The notes below the pieces were generated by a model. That model made no database searches and had not been told where the DNA came from. It was given only the letters and a program-made list of their open reading frames with translations. Positions 50,692 through 60,308 of a stretch of 64,000 nt of DNA are shown here, piece after piece. Source of the DNA: Spirochaetia bacterium (lineage in GTDB: Bacteria; Spirochaetota; Leptospiria; Leptospirales; Leptonemataceae); contig JAIOPQ010000096.1 of the NCBI GenBank assembly GCA_021413825.1, positions 62,001 through 126,000 of the forward strand, given 5' to 3'. The stretch's first letter is position 1. Each line of letters begins with the position of its first letter. Both the position numbers and the translations under genes were made by a program.

Positions 50692-52032
50692 TCAAGCTTG
50701 ACGCGACTGCGATTCGTTGCGCCTTTCATTTGCGATTTCTCGAATATGATCAGCGAATGCAGGATGTTTTTGCAGAATAAAATCGAATGTTCGCTTGGTG
50801 AGAATGTAGAGATCGCAATATCCTTTTGCGCGCACACTTGCATTGCGATTAGTCTGAAAGACTAATGCCATTTCTCCCACGAAACTTCCTTCTTGTAGTT
50901 CAAGAATCGGCTTTGCATTGTCTGTAGCCAATATCTCGACGGTCCCGGAGCTTACTATGAACATACAGTCGCCAACATCACCTTGACGAATCACAAGCGA
51001 TCCGGGCACATACACTACGGGTCTGAGCGCCATAACTACATCACGAATCAGATCCTCATCCGCGTCCCCGAAGAACGGTACTTTTGCAATCAGATCACGT
51101 CGCATGCTCAGAGCAAGTTCTACGCGAAGCGAGTCGGGAAGATCTGCAAGGACGGCACTCTCTTCCGGTCCCATTCTGCTATCCCAGAGATGCGCATAGT
51201 AGGCCATTACCTGTTGTCTTAGATTTGATGGAATCGCGCGGTATCTCAGGAACGCGGTTACCTCTTCAAGTTTTTTGTCATGCTTTGCACGCACAACGTC
51301 ACGGTTAGCCAGGTAGCTCGCAAGATTGCCAATTACAAAGCCATAGCTGCCCACACCCACCATCATAACGCAAATAGCATAGATTCTCTGGAGATTGCTG
51401 ACAGGAACAATATCACCGTATCCAACCGATGCCAGTGTTGTAACCGTAAAGTAACCGGCTTTGATGTAGAGCGTAACTGGATTCTCCTCACCTGGAATCC
51501 CACCCAGCAAAATCCAGCCGCATGCAAGCCAGTGCGCGGCCAAAGTCATAAGTAGTACAAAGTATCCAAGGCGAAGTAAGCCAGGGCTCAGCGACTGGAT
51601 ATTGTAAATTTCTTTAAGTAAAGTATTCAGCCTTGCCAGCTTGAAGAGTCTTTGAATCTGCACTATGCGAATTGTGCGAATTAGAGGAATTGCCTCAGAA
51701 ACCAGTGAGTCGTCTAGAAGAAAGAAAGGCATAGCTGCGAATAGATCTATGACAAACCAGGTCCGCAGATATCTTTTGACGATTAGCCGCCCGTCTAATA
51801 TCTCATGATTGCCTTCTTTGTAACTGGTGCTGAGCTGAAACAGAATATCGATTCCAAAAGACAACGATACGAGTATTTCGTAACTCAGAAGGGAATGGCG
51901 AAACGGGATATGGATAGCAAGTTGAAGTGGGACCAGCACCGCCGAGAGCAACGTAAGCGTCAGTACATATATGTCCCAGATAGCTCGAAACCGATTCTGG
52001 TATGAAATAACTGGGAGGCGAAAACCGGGCAT
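50692..52032 (-). CDS. Cyclic-nucleotide-gated potassium channel (SthK/LliK type)
   Basis: This 446-residue channel has six transmembrane helices. The S4 sensor is IPLIRTIRIVQIQRLFKLARL, and the pore loop TVTTLASVGYGDIVP has SVGYGD at 202-207, the K+ filter. A C-linker (LEEVTAFLRYRAIPSNLRQQVMAYYAHLWD) and a cyclic-nucleotide-binding domain (RQGDVGDCMFIVSSGTVEIL, GSFVGEMALVFQTNRNASVRA) follow. The GE...R pair in the phosphate-binding cassette is intact, so binding of cAMP or cGMP is plausible. Homologues from Spirochaeta (SthK) and Leptospira (LliK) are studied channels. ATG 52032 is chosen over a TTG at 52071. It lies downstream of the kinase-like gene. Confidence 0.93.
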   Translation of the reverse strand: MPGFRLPVISYQNRFRAIWDIYVLTLTLLSAVLVPLQLAIHIPFRHSLLSYEILVSLSFGIDILFQLSTSYKEGNHEILDGRLIVKRYLRTWFVIDLFAAMPFFLLDDSLVSEAIPLIRTIRIVQIQRLFKLARLNTLLKEIYNIQSLSPGLLRLGYFVLLMTLAAHWLACGWILLGGIPGEENPVTLYIKAGYFTVTTLASVGYGDIVPVSNLQRIYAICVMMVGVGSYGFVIGNLASYLANRDVVRAKHDKKLEEVTAFLRYRAIPSNLRQQVMAYYAHLWDSRMGPEESAVLADLPDSLRVELALSMRRDLIAKVPFFGDADEDLIRDVVMALRPVVYVPGSLVIRQGDVGDCMFIVSSGTVEILATDNAKPILELQEGSFVGEMALVFQTNRNASVRAKGYCDLYILTKRTFDFILQKHPAFADHIREIANERRNESQSRQA

Positions 52033-52104
52033 GATGGGATGTAGATTTAAAGAATCGTCGGCCAGTTGCAATCAAAATCAGAATGGCCGGAACAATTCAC
52101 GGAC

Positions 52105-52779
52105 TCACTTAAACTTCTCTCCGGCAAGTGCAGCAATGGTTTTGACGATCTCGAGCTCAGAAACGCGCGCGCAGTTGAACTGAACGTCGAATATGTCAGG
52201 GGAGAGGATCTCCCCGGCAAAATAGTCGCGTAAATAAACACGTTCGCGATCCACTGCGTGGATTTTCTGAATCGCCTCACGGTCTGTCGCCACCTGATCC
52301 ATTTGTTTTACGCGCTCGATGCGATAGTCCATTGGCGCATAAAGCTTCACATGGACCGAGTTTGCAATGTCCCGCGTAATCACTACGCCACCGCGCCCAA
52401 GAATCACCACATTGCCCGCCAGAGCAGCGGCTCGAATGACCGAAGCAATCCTCCTTTTAACCGCTGCATCCGATTTGTTTTGTTGATTCGAGAAACCGCC
52501 AACCAGATTCTCAAAAAAGCCAGGTGGCCCTCCCGTGCTTATTCGCTCAGCTTCCTCGGGCGACACACCCAATTGTTCGGCAGCCTGTTCGATGATTTCG
52601 CGATCAATTAGTTGCCATTCCTCACCCACGGCGCTAAGTGCTGCTCTTGCATGCGTGGCCACCGACACTCCCGGGCAACCGTAGTCGCGGGCAATGGTTA
52701 CAAGAGGGCCGGGCTCCTTGTTTGCTGTGCCCCGCAGCATCTTCTCATCGACATACGAAAGGATGAAACTCTTTGGCAT
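52105..52779 (-). CDS. Cytidylate kinase-like protein
   Basis: This 224-residue P-loop protein of the cytidylate-kinase-2 family has PLVTIARDYGCPGVSVATHA, where the nucleotide loop is GCPGVS with a later Ser/Thr instead of GxxxxGKS. It continues WQLIDREIIEQAAEQLG, RRIASVIRAAALAGNVVILGRGGVVI, VHVKLYAPMDYRIERV and DRERVYLRDYF. The loop lacks the classical Lys, so true nucleotide kinase activity is uncertain. It is 72 bases ahead of the channel gene and on the same strand; a functional link is not evident. Confidence 0.82.
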   Translation of the reverse strand: MPKSFILSYVDEKMLRGTANKEPGPLVTIARDYGCPGVSVATHARAALSAVGEEWQLIDREIIEQAAEQLGVSPEEAERISTGGPPGFFENLVGGFSNQQNKSDAAVKRRIASVIRAAALAGNVVILGRGGVVITRDIANSVHVKLYAPMDYRIERVKQMDQVATDREAIQKIHAVDRERVYLRDYFAGEILSPDIFDVQFNCARVSELEIVKTIAALAGEKFK

Positions 52780-52858
52780 AGGTACCCCGACCTTGAATAT
52801 AGGGTGGGCCAGGCAAGCCTCCCATGATCTGGATCAGGTTTTAATTGCAAAACCGCAT

Positions 52859-55800
52859 TCAAATTGAGAAGCCCAGAATTCTTGTTCGCGTCCCGCTTTC
52901 ATCTGTAGTCCGGCTGAAAACAAACTTGAGTACCGATATTTTCGAGAAGCCGTTGGTTTCCGTTTCATAATCCCATAGCAGACCCCATACACTTCCACGC
53001 GAACGATAGCCCCGCTCTGGACGTTGCACGTCATTGTAAAGCAGACCCGCAAGAAGCATTGCTCTGGCGGAGCGCTCCTGCGAATCAAATCGATTGAACC
53101 AGGCAGTGCATGCAAGTGCGCACTGACTTATATCCTGCCCGGTCTGGCTGTAGTGCCAGACAAATGGAATCGCTATTGGGATATCAGCTCTGAATTCGTC
53201 TTTTGAACGATCATTGTTGTAATATAGAATGGGACTAACCAGAAACGTACTCTGCGGTGTGGATTCGTACCAATAGACCGGCAACAGACGATGGTGGAGA
53301 TACTCTTTTCGCGTTTCAAAACCTACCAGGCCAAGAAGTCCCTGGTAGTAGTCTGTATCAAAATCGCGTTTATGATCATACAAAAGTAAAAAGTCCTGCC
53401 TTTCGTAGTCCGGCGAAGAATGCAGGTACAGACCCGCAGCAAATGCAGTCCAACTGCTCGGCTTATTTTCGCCTGGATGATCGCTATTGTAGTAGAGCAG
53501 TGGACTCGCAAAGAAGGTATTAAGGGGGCTGTCACTGTACATGTAAAAGGGCAGGAGGCGATGGTGTGTATTGTTATCCCCGCTCTTCACAGCTCCAAGG
53601 TAGAAGAGGAAGGCAAGATCCAAATTGCTTTTCGCGTCGGCAAGTTGGGATCGATAATTCACCAGAAGTCCATATAGAACGTTAAAGCGACTAACGTTAG
53701 GTTCAGAGGTATAGTCCACGGCTCCCAGAAGGGCGCCATAGGAATGCCTTTCGTTCTCGCGTGAATGATCCAGAAGGTAAAGAAAGTTCTGTCTTGACTC
53801 TTTTTCAGAAGCATGCAGATATAGACCCGCTATCAATGCAGTCCAGCTCTCAGTTTGTTTGTCAATAGATCGGTCGCCATTGTAATACACAAGGGGACTC
53901 AGGAAGAATGTGCTTTCAGCTGTAGATTCATACCAGTAAAAGGGCAGAACCCTGTGATGGCTGTAATCTTTGCGCGTTTCAACGCCGCCCAGAAAGAAGA
54001 TATAGTCTAGATCAGATTCTGAGTTTGATTCGCTAGTTTGTGAACGATAGCTAGCAAGCAAATGATACAGCAAATTAAATCGTGTAGAAGAGGGGGATGT
54101 GGAATACTGAAACGCCCCAAGGAGAGCCTGATATGAATTGTCGTTCGCTTCACGCTGATGATCATAGAGGTAGAGGAAATTCTGTCTTGATTCGTTTTCA
54201 GAGGAATGCAGATACAGGCCTGCGGCAAACGTGGTCGACTCTTTAGGACTGGAAGATGAGTAGTAGACTGGAGGAAGGTATGTCGATGTCTCTCCATCCG
54301 CCGATCGTCCTGAATAGTATGGGAAAAGGTAGAAATATCCGTCTTCATCTCCGCTCCATGCAAACAGCGGAAGAAACCAGAAACGTTTGAGACCATCTTG
54401 ATTGGATTGCCAGTCGGCCAGAAACATAACGTTGGTATGGTACTGAGCGGTTGCACCTGTGGTACCGGTAGTAAGATACACGAATGGCAATGTAAGAAAG
54501 AACCAGGACGAAGTCCCGCTCCCTTCCTGAGTGTCGCGTGAGTAATAAAATGGAATTATCCATTGTCTCGATTCTTTCCCGGTATGATCGCTTGCAGCAA
54601 GCCCCCAGAGTAAGTGGCGGTAACTTGACTCTGGCCTTTGTTCTGATTTATACAGGCCGAGCAAACTCGTAGTTGATTCGTCGGGAGATTCGGAGGAGTA
54701 GTAACCCATTACAAAAGTAGTACTGTTTGAACTGCGTTTGCCGTCTTTTTCTGTAGATTCTCTATTGTGATATATTCCAGGGAGAGAAAATAACGTCATG
54801 CGACTTTGACCTGTGGATGAGTCTGAACTGCTACTGTAATAGAAAAACGGAATAAGCGTGCTCCACATGGCTTCGCGGGTTCCCTGCATTGTGTCAGTTC
54901 GGAGGAATAATGGGACTACCAATGGCACTGCCCAGAAGGACTCTTGAACCCCAGGTGATTCAGTACTGCTTCTGTAATGTACCAGACTAATTGTACGTTT
55001 GTTGACTTGATCACCAGTGCGCGTTAAGCGATTCCAATAAAACGGAATTACGCGCGATCCTTCCTGATTGGGTGAGGAATAGAAGTTGGCAAATGGCCAA
55101 AGAATCGAAAGCTCTTTCTGTTTTGTCTCGTCGTCGTATTCATCAATTCCAAGGAACACGCCGTAGGCTTTCACATACGAGTTACCGATTCTCTGCTTGC
55201 CGTAGATGGGTATGAAGGCGGGAAAGAGCGCGAAATATTCCGTGTCTTCCGAATGATAATTCAGAAACGCTCCTGGCACTACTGTGACTTTGTCATCGCT
55301 ACGTTCATCCCAGGACAGCCATGCGAACGGCAACAGTCGGAAATGTCTCCGTGTATCGGCGTGTTGATAGGACAGGACGCCATAGAGGACGCTGAAGCCC
55401 CAGTAGTAAAATGTATCGTCGCGCGAAACTGTCAGCTTCTTGCTCAGCCGTGGAACAGCAAGATCGAGTTGCTTTTGCTGTTCCGCTTCGGCAATATCGC
55501 GAATCCCTGGATCCTTCAAATCCTGAAGCGTGGGGTCTTTCTGTTTTTCCTTTTCCGGTGTTGAAACTCGTGCTGAGAGACTAAACGCGTTATATAGCCA
55601 GGAGACTTCTGTGTCTAGATACCACCGACCTGCTTTGCTTCCCACGTCAGTATCAACAACGCCCGCAACGCGGCTGCGCGAGACACCGGCGATATTGAAC
55701 GAGTATGCTTTTGTTTTGTCTTCGTATTGAAACCAGAGAGGCAGGGCCAATTGTCCCGTGCTTTCCTGTGTATGCCAGGAATAGAAAAATGGCAGTACAT

Positions 55801-58597
55801 GAAAATACTGGGCTTCCACTTCAATGTCTCGATACAGCAAGAGCAGCCACAGTTTTTCGTGTGCAGTGGACCAGCTGTGATAGTGCAGAGGGCCAAATGA
55901 GTATCCTTCCGCAACCTTCGAGCCTGATGGCCTGAAGAAGAACGGCGGAACGTGCAAATAGCCGCTAGCTTTCCCGTCCCGCCAGAAATAGAAAGGCATG
56001 ATCCAGAGTTGCCGTAATCCCGTTACATCATTGCTCCAGTTGGCAAGCAGCAAGTGCCTGCGCGAGGCTGTTTCAGTCTGATTTGAAAAATAAAGGGGTA
56101 TCAGTGGCGCCCAGAACAGATCGTAGAACGCAAGGTTCTCCTTCTCTCCGGCGTAATTGGCAAGTTGAAAGAAGAGTGGGTTGAGAGCAAACGAGGATCG
56201 TTCAAGATCCTTTTTCTTAGACCAATAGAATGAAACCGGCAATACATAAAACGTGCTCTGCGTGTTGTCAACGTTAGACGACCAAAAAACCGGCCCAACA
56301 AGACGTTCGCGACCACTGGGAGAATTGTGCCAGTAGTAGACCGGCCCAAGTTTGTAACTTTCCGTAACCTCTTTCTTATCATTTAGGGTCCAGGTGCTAA
56401 AATAGAAAGGCAGAACATGACGATATTCCTCTCCAGAAAAGACTAGTGGAAGGGCCCAGGTACGGTTCAGGCCTGATTCGTCAAACCCAAGGTCCAATAG
56501 CCCCAGAACGTTTAAGTGCTCGGAACGTCCTGTCCTGTTCCAGTAGAACAATCCTGGAGAAAGTCGCGTAACGTCAGAGGCAGATGCTGTTTTCTCGCTC
56601 CACGAAAAAAAGAAAGGAGCCACATGCAATGACTCGGCTTTCCCATCCTTCCGATTGGACCACCAGACCGGACCTACTAAACTCTCACTGGAGTTGGCAT
56701 CCTCAGAAAAGTAATAGATTGGACCAAATGAAGTACGATCTGTCTCCTTTCCAAAGCGAAAATAGAACGGTGCTACAGTAAGGTAATCGCCCCCGTAAAA
56801 TACAAATGGAAAAAAGTAGAATTGCGAGACTCCTTGTTCAGACGCAGTCCAATCGAGCAGAGTCAGGATTTTCCTGTGGCTCTCTGATCCCTTCCAACTG
56901 GAGTAATACAAAAACGGCAGGATCGGAAATCCTGCGAAACCGCTATCGACCATCTTCGCAGTGCCTGATCCTTTTTCTGTTTTAACATAGACCGCTTCCT
57001 TTCCGGAGCTTTGGATATGCAGAGGAGAGATAGAAAACGAACTCGATTCACTCCCTGCTTCAAATTCCCTCCAGGAGAAATATAAAGGAAACACATGGAG
57101 CGAGTTTGACTTTCCGTCCTTGCGGTTGGACCACCAGACTGGGCCGATCAATCTGTCGCTTGTCCTTGCATCATCGGATAGATAATAGATTGGTCCAAAC
57201 GTTAGGCGATCGGTCTCCGTTCCAAATCGAAAATAGAAAGGGTTTACTATAAGATGTTCTTTGCCGTAAAAAACTAAGGGGAAGAAATAGAAATCAGATA
57301 CGCTGCTGTCAGAACTTTCCCAGTCAAAGAGACTGAGCACCTTATGATGCGTGTAATTCCCGTTCCAGCTTGTATAATACAGGAAAGGAATGACTGGAAA
57401 ACCAGCAAAACCGCTGTTGCTACCCTCTGTGCTCTGAATATGCAAGGGCGAAATTGAAAAGGAATTTGAAACGCTTCCCGAATCAGAATCCGTCCATGAG
57501 AAATACGCTGGGAACACATGGAGCGAGCCTGCTGATTTGTCTTTGCGGTTGGACCACCAAACAGGTCCTATCAGTCTGTCGCTTGTCCTTGCATCATCGG
57601 CTAGATAATAGATTGGTCCAAACGTTAGGCGATCGTCTTCCTTTCCAAACCTGAAATAGAAAGGGGCGGCTACCAGATGGTTTGCACCGTAGAAAATAAG
57701 CGGATACAGGTCAAACTCTGAGAGTCCGTCGTCGGATCTTTCCCAATCGAGGATTGTCAGAACCCTGTGCTGTGTCTTATTGTCCGCCCAGCTGGAATAG
57801 TATAGGATCGGCAAGACGGGAAATCCAAGATACCCGCTGTCCTGTCTCCGCTGTCCGGCTTGATCCTTTTTCGACGGAGAAGCGATTTCATTTTGAAAGC
57901 TATGAAAATGAAGTGGAGAAATGGAGAAGGAATTTGAACTTGTTAAAGATTCAGATCCGCTGGCATAAAAAAGCGGCGTGATCAGGAAGCGCGATGCAGA
58001 CTGGCCAGACGTTTCTGTGTTGTAATAGTAAAATGGAAGAACCGCTGAATACTGAGACTTGTCATCAGAACCAAAATACACGACAGGCAGCAGCGCTGTA
58101 TGTGTAAAAGTCTTGTCTCCTCGCCTGAGAAACAGCCAACCGTAAAAATGAAACCAGTTACTCGCCGAATCGTCGAATAACGTGAGCGGAGTGAGGCTAA
58201 AGGTGGTGTCTGCATCGGTCTGGCTCAGATAAAACGGAAACGAAATGGTTCGTTCGCGATTGTCGATCTTACTTTCCAGATGATAGTAAAACGGAAGTAC
58301 GGCGCGTGACCGATACCTTGGGTAATCGGTGTTTCTGTAGAGCCAGAAGAGATGGAACGCGTAATGGCCTTCCCATTCTTCTTTTTCTACAATCAATGCG
58401 TTGATTGGGAACTTCTTCTCTTTCTCGCTACCATAGACCCTGGATTCTTGTGATTCCAGGTCAGACCAATCTGAATGCGGACCGGAAGCCGTCTGCGCGC
58501 GAAGCGTCGAGAGCCCTCCGAAAAAGGAGAGGATAACAAAAAATATTCTGCGCGAAACAGTAGCTGAAACGCGCACCAAACGACCTGGTTTTCGCAA
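52859..58597 (-). CDS. Giant secreted aromatic beta-repeat protein (1,912 aa), unknown
   Basis: The start is TTG 58597 with AAGGA 6 bases upstream; it gives a signal peptide (RRIFFVILSFFGGLSTLRAQ, cleavage after RAQ). The mature chain is nearly all short beta-strands rich in Tyr, Phe, Trp, Ser and Pro separated by charged turns, e.g. GPVWWSNRKDGK, SLHVFPLYFSW, FPLVFYGKEHL and NPFYFRFGTETDRLTFGPIYYL. Repeats of about 141-157 residues centre on the GPVWWSN motif near residues 345, 486, 643 and, more diverged, 769. A second repeat of 131 residues (LYLHSSENESRQNFLYLYDH) occurs at about 1463, 1594 and 1725. A single coil region (EKEKQKDPTLQDLKD...) lies near 1020-1050. Outer-membrane or surface location is likely. 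Confidence 0.82.
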   Translation of the reverse strand: MRKPGRLVRVSATVSRRIFFVILSFFGGLSTLRAQTASGPHSDWSDLESQESRVYGSEKEKKFPINALIVEKEEWEGHYAFHLFWLYRNTDYPRYRSRAVLPFYYHLESKIDNRERTISFPFYLSQTDADTTFSLTPLTLFDDSASNWFHFYGWLFLRRGDKTFTHTALLPVVYFGSDDKSQYSAVLPFYYYNTETSGQSASRFLITPLFYASGSESLTSSNSFSISPLHFHSFQNEIASPSKKDQAGQRRQDSGYLGFPVLPILYYSSWADNKTQHRVLTILDWERSDDGLSEFDLYPLIFYGANHLVAAPFYFRFGKEDDRLTFGPIYYLADDARTSDRLIGPVWWSNRKDKSAGSLHVFPAYFSWTDSDSGSVSNSFSISPLHIQSTEGSNSGFAGFPVIPFLYYTSWNGNYTHHKVLSLFDWESSDSSVSDFYFFPLVFYGKEHLIVNPFYFRFGTETDRLTFGPIYYLSDDARTSDRLIGPVWWSNRKDGKSNSLHVFPLYFSWREFEAGSESSSFSISPLHIQSSGKEAVYVKTEKGSGTAKMVDSGFAGFPILPFLYYSSWKGSESHRKILTLLDWTASEQGVSQFYFFPFVFYGGDYLTVAPFYFRFGKETDRTSFGPIYYFSEDANSSESLVGPVWWSNRKDGKAESLHVAPFFFSWSEKTASASDVTRLSPGLFYWNRTGRSEHLNVLGLLDLGFDESGLNRTWALPLVFSGEEYRHVLPFYFSTWTLNDKKEVTESYKLGPVYYWHNSPSGRERLVGPVFWSSNVDNTQSTFYVLPVSFYWSKKKDLERSSFALNPLFFQLANYAGEKENLAFYDLFWAPLIPLYFSNQTETASRRHLLLANWSNDVTGLRQLWIMPFYFWRDGKASGYLHVPPFFFRPSGSKVAEGYSFGPLHYHSWSTAHEKLWLLLLYRDIEVEAQYFHVLPFFYSWHTQESTGQLALPLWFQYEDKTKAYSFNIAGVSRSRVAGVVDTDVGSKAGRWYLDTEVSWLYNAFSLSARVSTPEKEKQKDPTLQDLKDPGIRDIAEAEQQKQLDLAVPRLSKKLTVSRDDTFYYWGFSVLYGVLSYQHADTRRHFRLLPFAWLSWDERSDDKVTVVPGAFLNYHSEDTEYFALFPAFIPIYGKQRIGNSYVKAYGVFLGIDEYDDETKQKELSILWPFANFYSSPNQEGSRVIPFYWNRLTRTGDQVNKRTISLVHYRSSTESPGVQESFWAVPLVVPLFLRTDTMQGTREAMWSTLIPFFYYSSSSDSSTGQSRMTLFSLPGIYHNRESTEKDGKRSSNSTTFVMGYYSSESPDESTTSLLGLYKSEQRPESSYRHLLWGLAASDHTGKESRQWIIPFYYSRDTQEGSGTSSWFFLTLPFVYLTTGTTGATAQYHTNVMFLADWQSNQDGLKRFWFLPLFAWSGDEDGYFYLFPYYSGRSADGETSTYLPPVYYSSSSPKESTTFAAGLYLHSSENESRQNFLYLYDHQREANDNSYQALLGAFQYSTSPSSTRFNLLYHLLASYRSQTSESNSESDLDYIFFLGGVETRKDYSHHRVLPFYWYESTAESTFFLSPLVYYNGDRSIDKQTESWTALIAGLYLHASEKESRQNFLYLLDHSRENERHSYGALLGAVDYTSEPNVSRFNVLYGLLVNYRSQLADAKSNLDLAFLFYLGAVKSGDNNTHHRLLPFYMYSDSPLNTFFASPLLYYNSDHPGENKPSSWTAFAAGLYLHSSPDYERQDFLLLYDHKRDFDTDYYQGLLGLVGFETRKEYLHHRLLPVYWYESTPQSTFLVSPILYYNNDRSKDEFRADIPIAIPFVWHYSQTGQDISQCALACTAWFNRFDSQERSARAMLLAGLLYNDVQRPERGYRSRGSVWGLLWDYETETNGFSKISVLKFVFSRTTDESGTRTRILGFSI
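53395..54235 (-). repeat. 131-residue tandem repeats near the C-terminus of the giant gene
   Basis: The motif LYLHSS...RQ(N/D)FL-L-DH recurs with marker sites at 54207, 53814 and 53421, exactly 393 bases apart. The DNA copies are clearly related but more diverged than the GPVWWSN pair. Each unit also contains HHR-LPFYWYES and SPL-YYN strands. Confidence 0.75.
56655..57640 (-). repeat. Tandem DNA repeat inside the giant gene (GPVWWSN repeats)
   Basis: Blocks starting at 57549 and 57126, 423 bases (141 codons) apart, are nearly identical at the DNA level. About 60 bases (57152-57212 against 57575-57635) differ at only one or two positions. A third, more diverged copy starts at 56655, 471 bases from the second. 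The near-identity implies recent duplication or gene conversion. Confidence 0.75.
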
Positions 58598-58822
58598 CGG
58601 TATTCCTTGAATTAGTAGGGTCCCTATCAATGAATCCTGGTCAAGTTCAATCGGGATTTTGTCGCGGCATCCTCGACTTGCGGTAGTTAGTTTTCAAAAT
58701 CAGCGAAAAAAATAATCGATTTAGGTTTTTATTTACCCGAACTTGATCGGCTGACGTCAAAACGCGGGTGCTGAGGCAGTGCATTGCATTTGAGGTCGCG
58801 GAGTTGCTATGTATGCCACCAT

Positions 58823-59500
58823 TCAATGAGGTCGAATCGAGTAGAACCGCCTGTCAAGATAACTTTCTTTCGCGATGGGTAAGCGCTTTCCCTGGAGAAA
58901 GAACTGTGGAAAGCCTTTGTAAGGCAAGAGGAGAGAACTTGAATGCGGCAGACCAACAAACAGATGAACATTTGGATTCACAAGAGCCACTTCATAGATT
59001 GATTCGCGACGCAGGGTTGAAGCATCATTGTGCGCGTGTTCTGGATCTGCGCATAAAATATTCCAGCCGGAATCGTCTTCATCTGTGGGAGAAACGCGTT
59101 CCATATAAATTCCTGATGTGAGAGAAAACCGGTCGCATACTACTGCTGACTGAAATATCGACGCATGCTGAATCGCATCCCCAAGATCGAGTGAGTCTGC
59201 AACATAGGTGTGGATTCGTAAGTGCATCATGGTGGTAGTGGCCCCGGGAATCCACCGGATTGGAAACATTTCAAAATCAGGTTCTTCAAGACCAAAGGTG
59301 TGACCATTTGACGTTATGCGACAGGCAATCCATCCAATTTGAATCAATTGGCCGGGCGCAAATGTCGCGCCTGACCGCGCCATTTCGACCAGGGCATGAT
59401 TCAGAAAATCAAAATCAACTTGAGCGAACTCATGATTGTTTAGCTGAATTTCAAATTCAGGTTGCCTCAATGCAGAAAGCGAGTTAGTTGTGAAGATCAT
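58823..59500 (-). CDS. DUF2185/Imm33-like domain protein
   Basis: This 225-residue protein has a C-terminal DUF2185-like domain (about 140-205): IFQSAVVCDRFSLTSGIYMERVSPTDEDDSGWNILCADPEHAHND, with the diagnostic DSGW and then YEVALVNPNVHLFVGLPHSSSLL. In other genomes this domain occurs as an immunity protein (Imm33). Residues 1-130 form a separate domain (FEIQLNNHEFAQVDFDFLNHALVEMARSGATFAPGQLIQIGWIACRI) that I do not recognise. ATG 59500 with AGGAA 6 bases upstream decides the start. No toxin gene is visible nearby. The 225-base gap after it, before the giant gene's start, shows nothing. Confidence 0.72.
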   Translation of the reverse strand: MIFTTNSLSALRQPEFEIQLNNHEFAQVDFDFLNHALVEMARSGATFAPGQLIQIGWIACRITSNGHTFGLEEPDFEMFPIRWIPGATTTMMHLRIHTYVADSLDLGDAIQHASIFQSAVVCDRFSLTSGIYMERVSPTDEDDSGWNILCADPEHAHNDASTLRRESIYEVALVNPNVHLFVGLPHSSSLLLPYKGFPQFFLQGKRLPIAKESYLDRRFYSIRPH

Positions 59501-59558
59501 GCAATTTCCTGATACAAGAACGCTTGTATTCCTGGGACGCGATAGTAATTTCTCCCAT

Positions 59559-60203
59559 ATGGACGCAAGTTTCTGGTTGAGAAAATGGGCAGAGAATGAC
59601 ATTGCCTTTCATGAAAGTCAGGCTAACCCCAATCTGGTGAAGTATTTTGGCGACCTGGGCGTCAGAAAAGGCGGTCGAGTCTTTGTTCCGCTCTGTGGAA
59701 AAACCCTGGATATAGCCTGGTTGCTTGCGCGCGGATATCGCGTTGCTGGTGCGGAATTGAGCGAGGTTGCTATTCGTCAATTGTTTGCAGGGCTGGGGAT
59801 GGAACCGCGCGTAACGGAGGTCGGAAAACTTAAACATTTTCAAGGCACAGGTATTGACATATTCGTTGGAGATATCTTTGATTTGTCCTCGGATGTCCTT
59901 GGTCCAGTTGATGCAATCTATGACCGTGCAGCTCTTGTGGCTCTACCTGGAGAGATGCGCCAAAGATACACAGCCCATACAATAGACCTTACCAGAAACG
60001 CTCCACAGTTGCTAATCTGTTATACGTACGAGGAATCCTCCATGAAGGGACCGCCTTTTTCCATCAGCGACCAGGAAGTGGAGCAGCACTACAGCAAGCA
60101 GTTTGAATTGCGACTGGTAGATACTGGACCGGTATCAGGGGGATTAAAAGGAAACTTTGAAGTTACCGAGAATGTTTGGTTGCTCAAAAGCAAACGGGCC
60201 TAA
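59559..60203 (+). CDS. tpm: Thiopurine S-methyltransferase
   Basis: This 214-residue SAM-dependent methyltransferase of the TPMT family begins MDASFWLRKWAENDIAFH, which is the family's opening (DxxFWxxxWxxxxigFH). Motif I is GRVFVPLCGKTLDIAWLLARGYRVAGAELSEVAI. DAIYDRAALVALPGEMRQRY and YEESSMKGPPFSISDQEV complete the pattern. Bacterial members methylate thiopurines, selenium or tellurium compounds. ATG 59559 fits the conserved N-terminus; earlier in-frame starts overlap the divergent DUF2185 gene. Confidence 0.94.
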   Translation: MDASFWLRKWAENDIAFHESQANPNLVKYFGDLGVRKGGRVFVPLCGKTLDIAWLLARGYRVAGAELSEVAIRQLFAGLGMEPRVTEVGKLKHFQGTGIDIFVGDIFDLSSDVLGPVDAIYDRAALVALPGEMRQRYTAHTIDLTRNAPQLLICYTYEESSMKGPPFSISDQEVEQHYSKQFELRLVDTGPVSGGLKGNFEVTENVWLLKSKRA

Positions 60204-60308
60204 TTGGCATAAGCATGGGCATGTGTGACCTTCCTTTTGCCTATCCTACAGGAAGGGCCGTCCCACAATGGAATTTGAAGAGTCATAAGATACTGAGGAT
60301 GAACAAAT

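Noticed and set aside
58752-58759. TGACGTCA palindrome in the gap before the giant gene
   Set aside because: An 8-base palindrome is expected by chance and is not placed near a promoter.
60229-60256. CCTTCCT/AGGAAGG dyad between tpm and the CheY-like gene
   Set aside because: A 7-bp stem with a 14-base loop and no T-tract; too weak to call a terminator.
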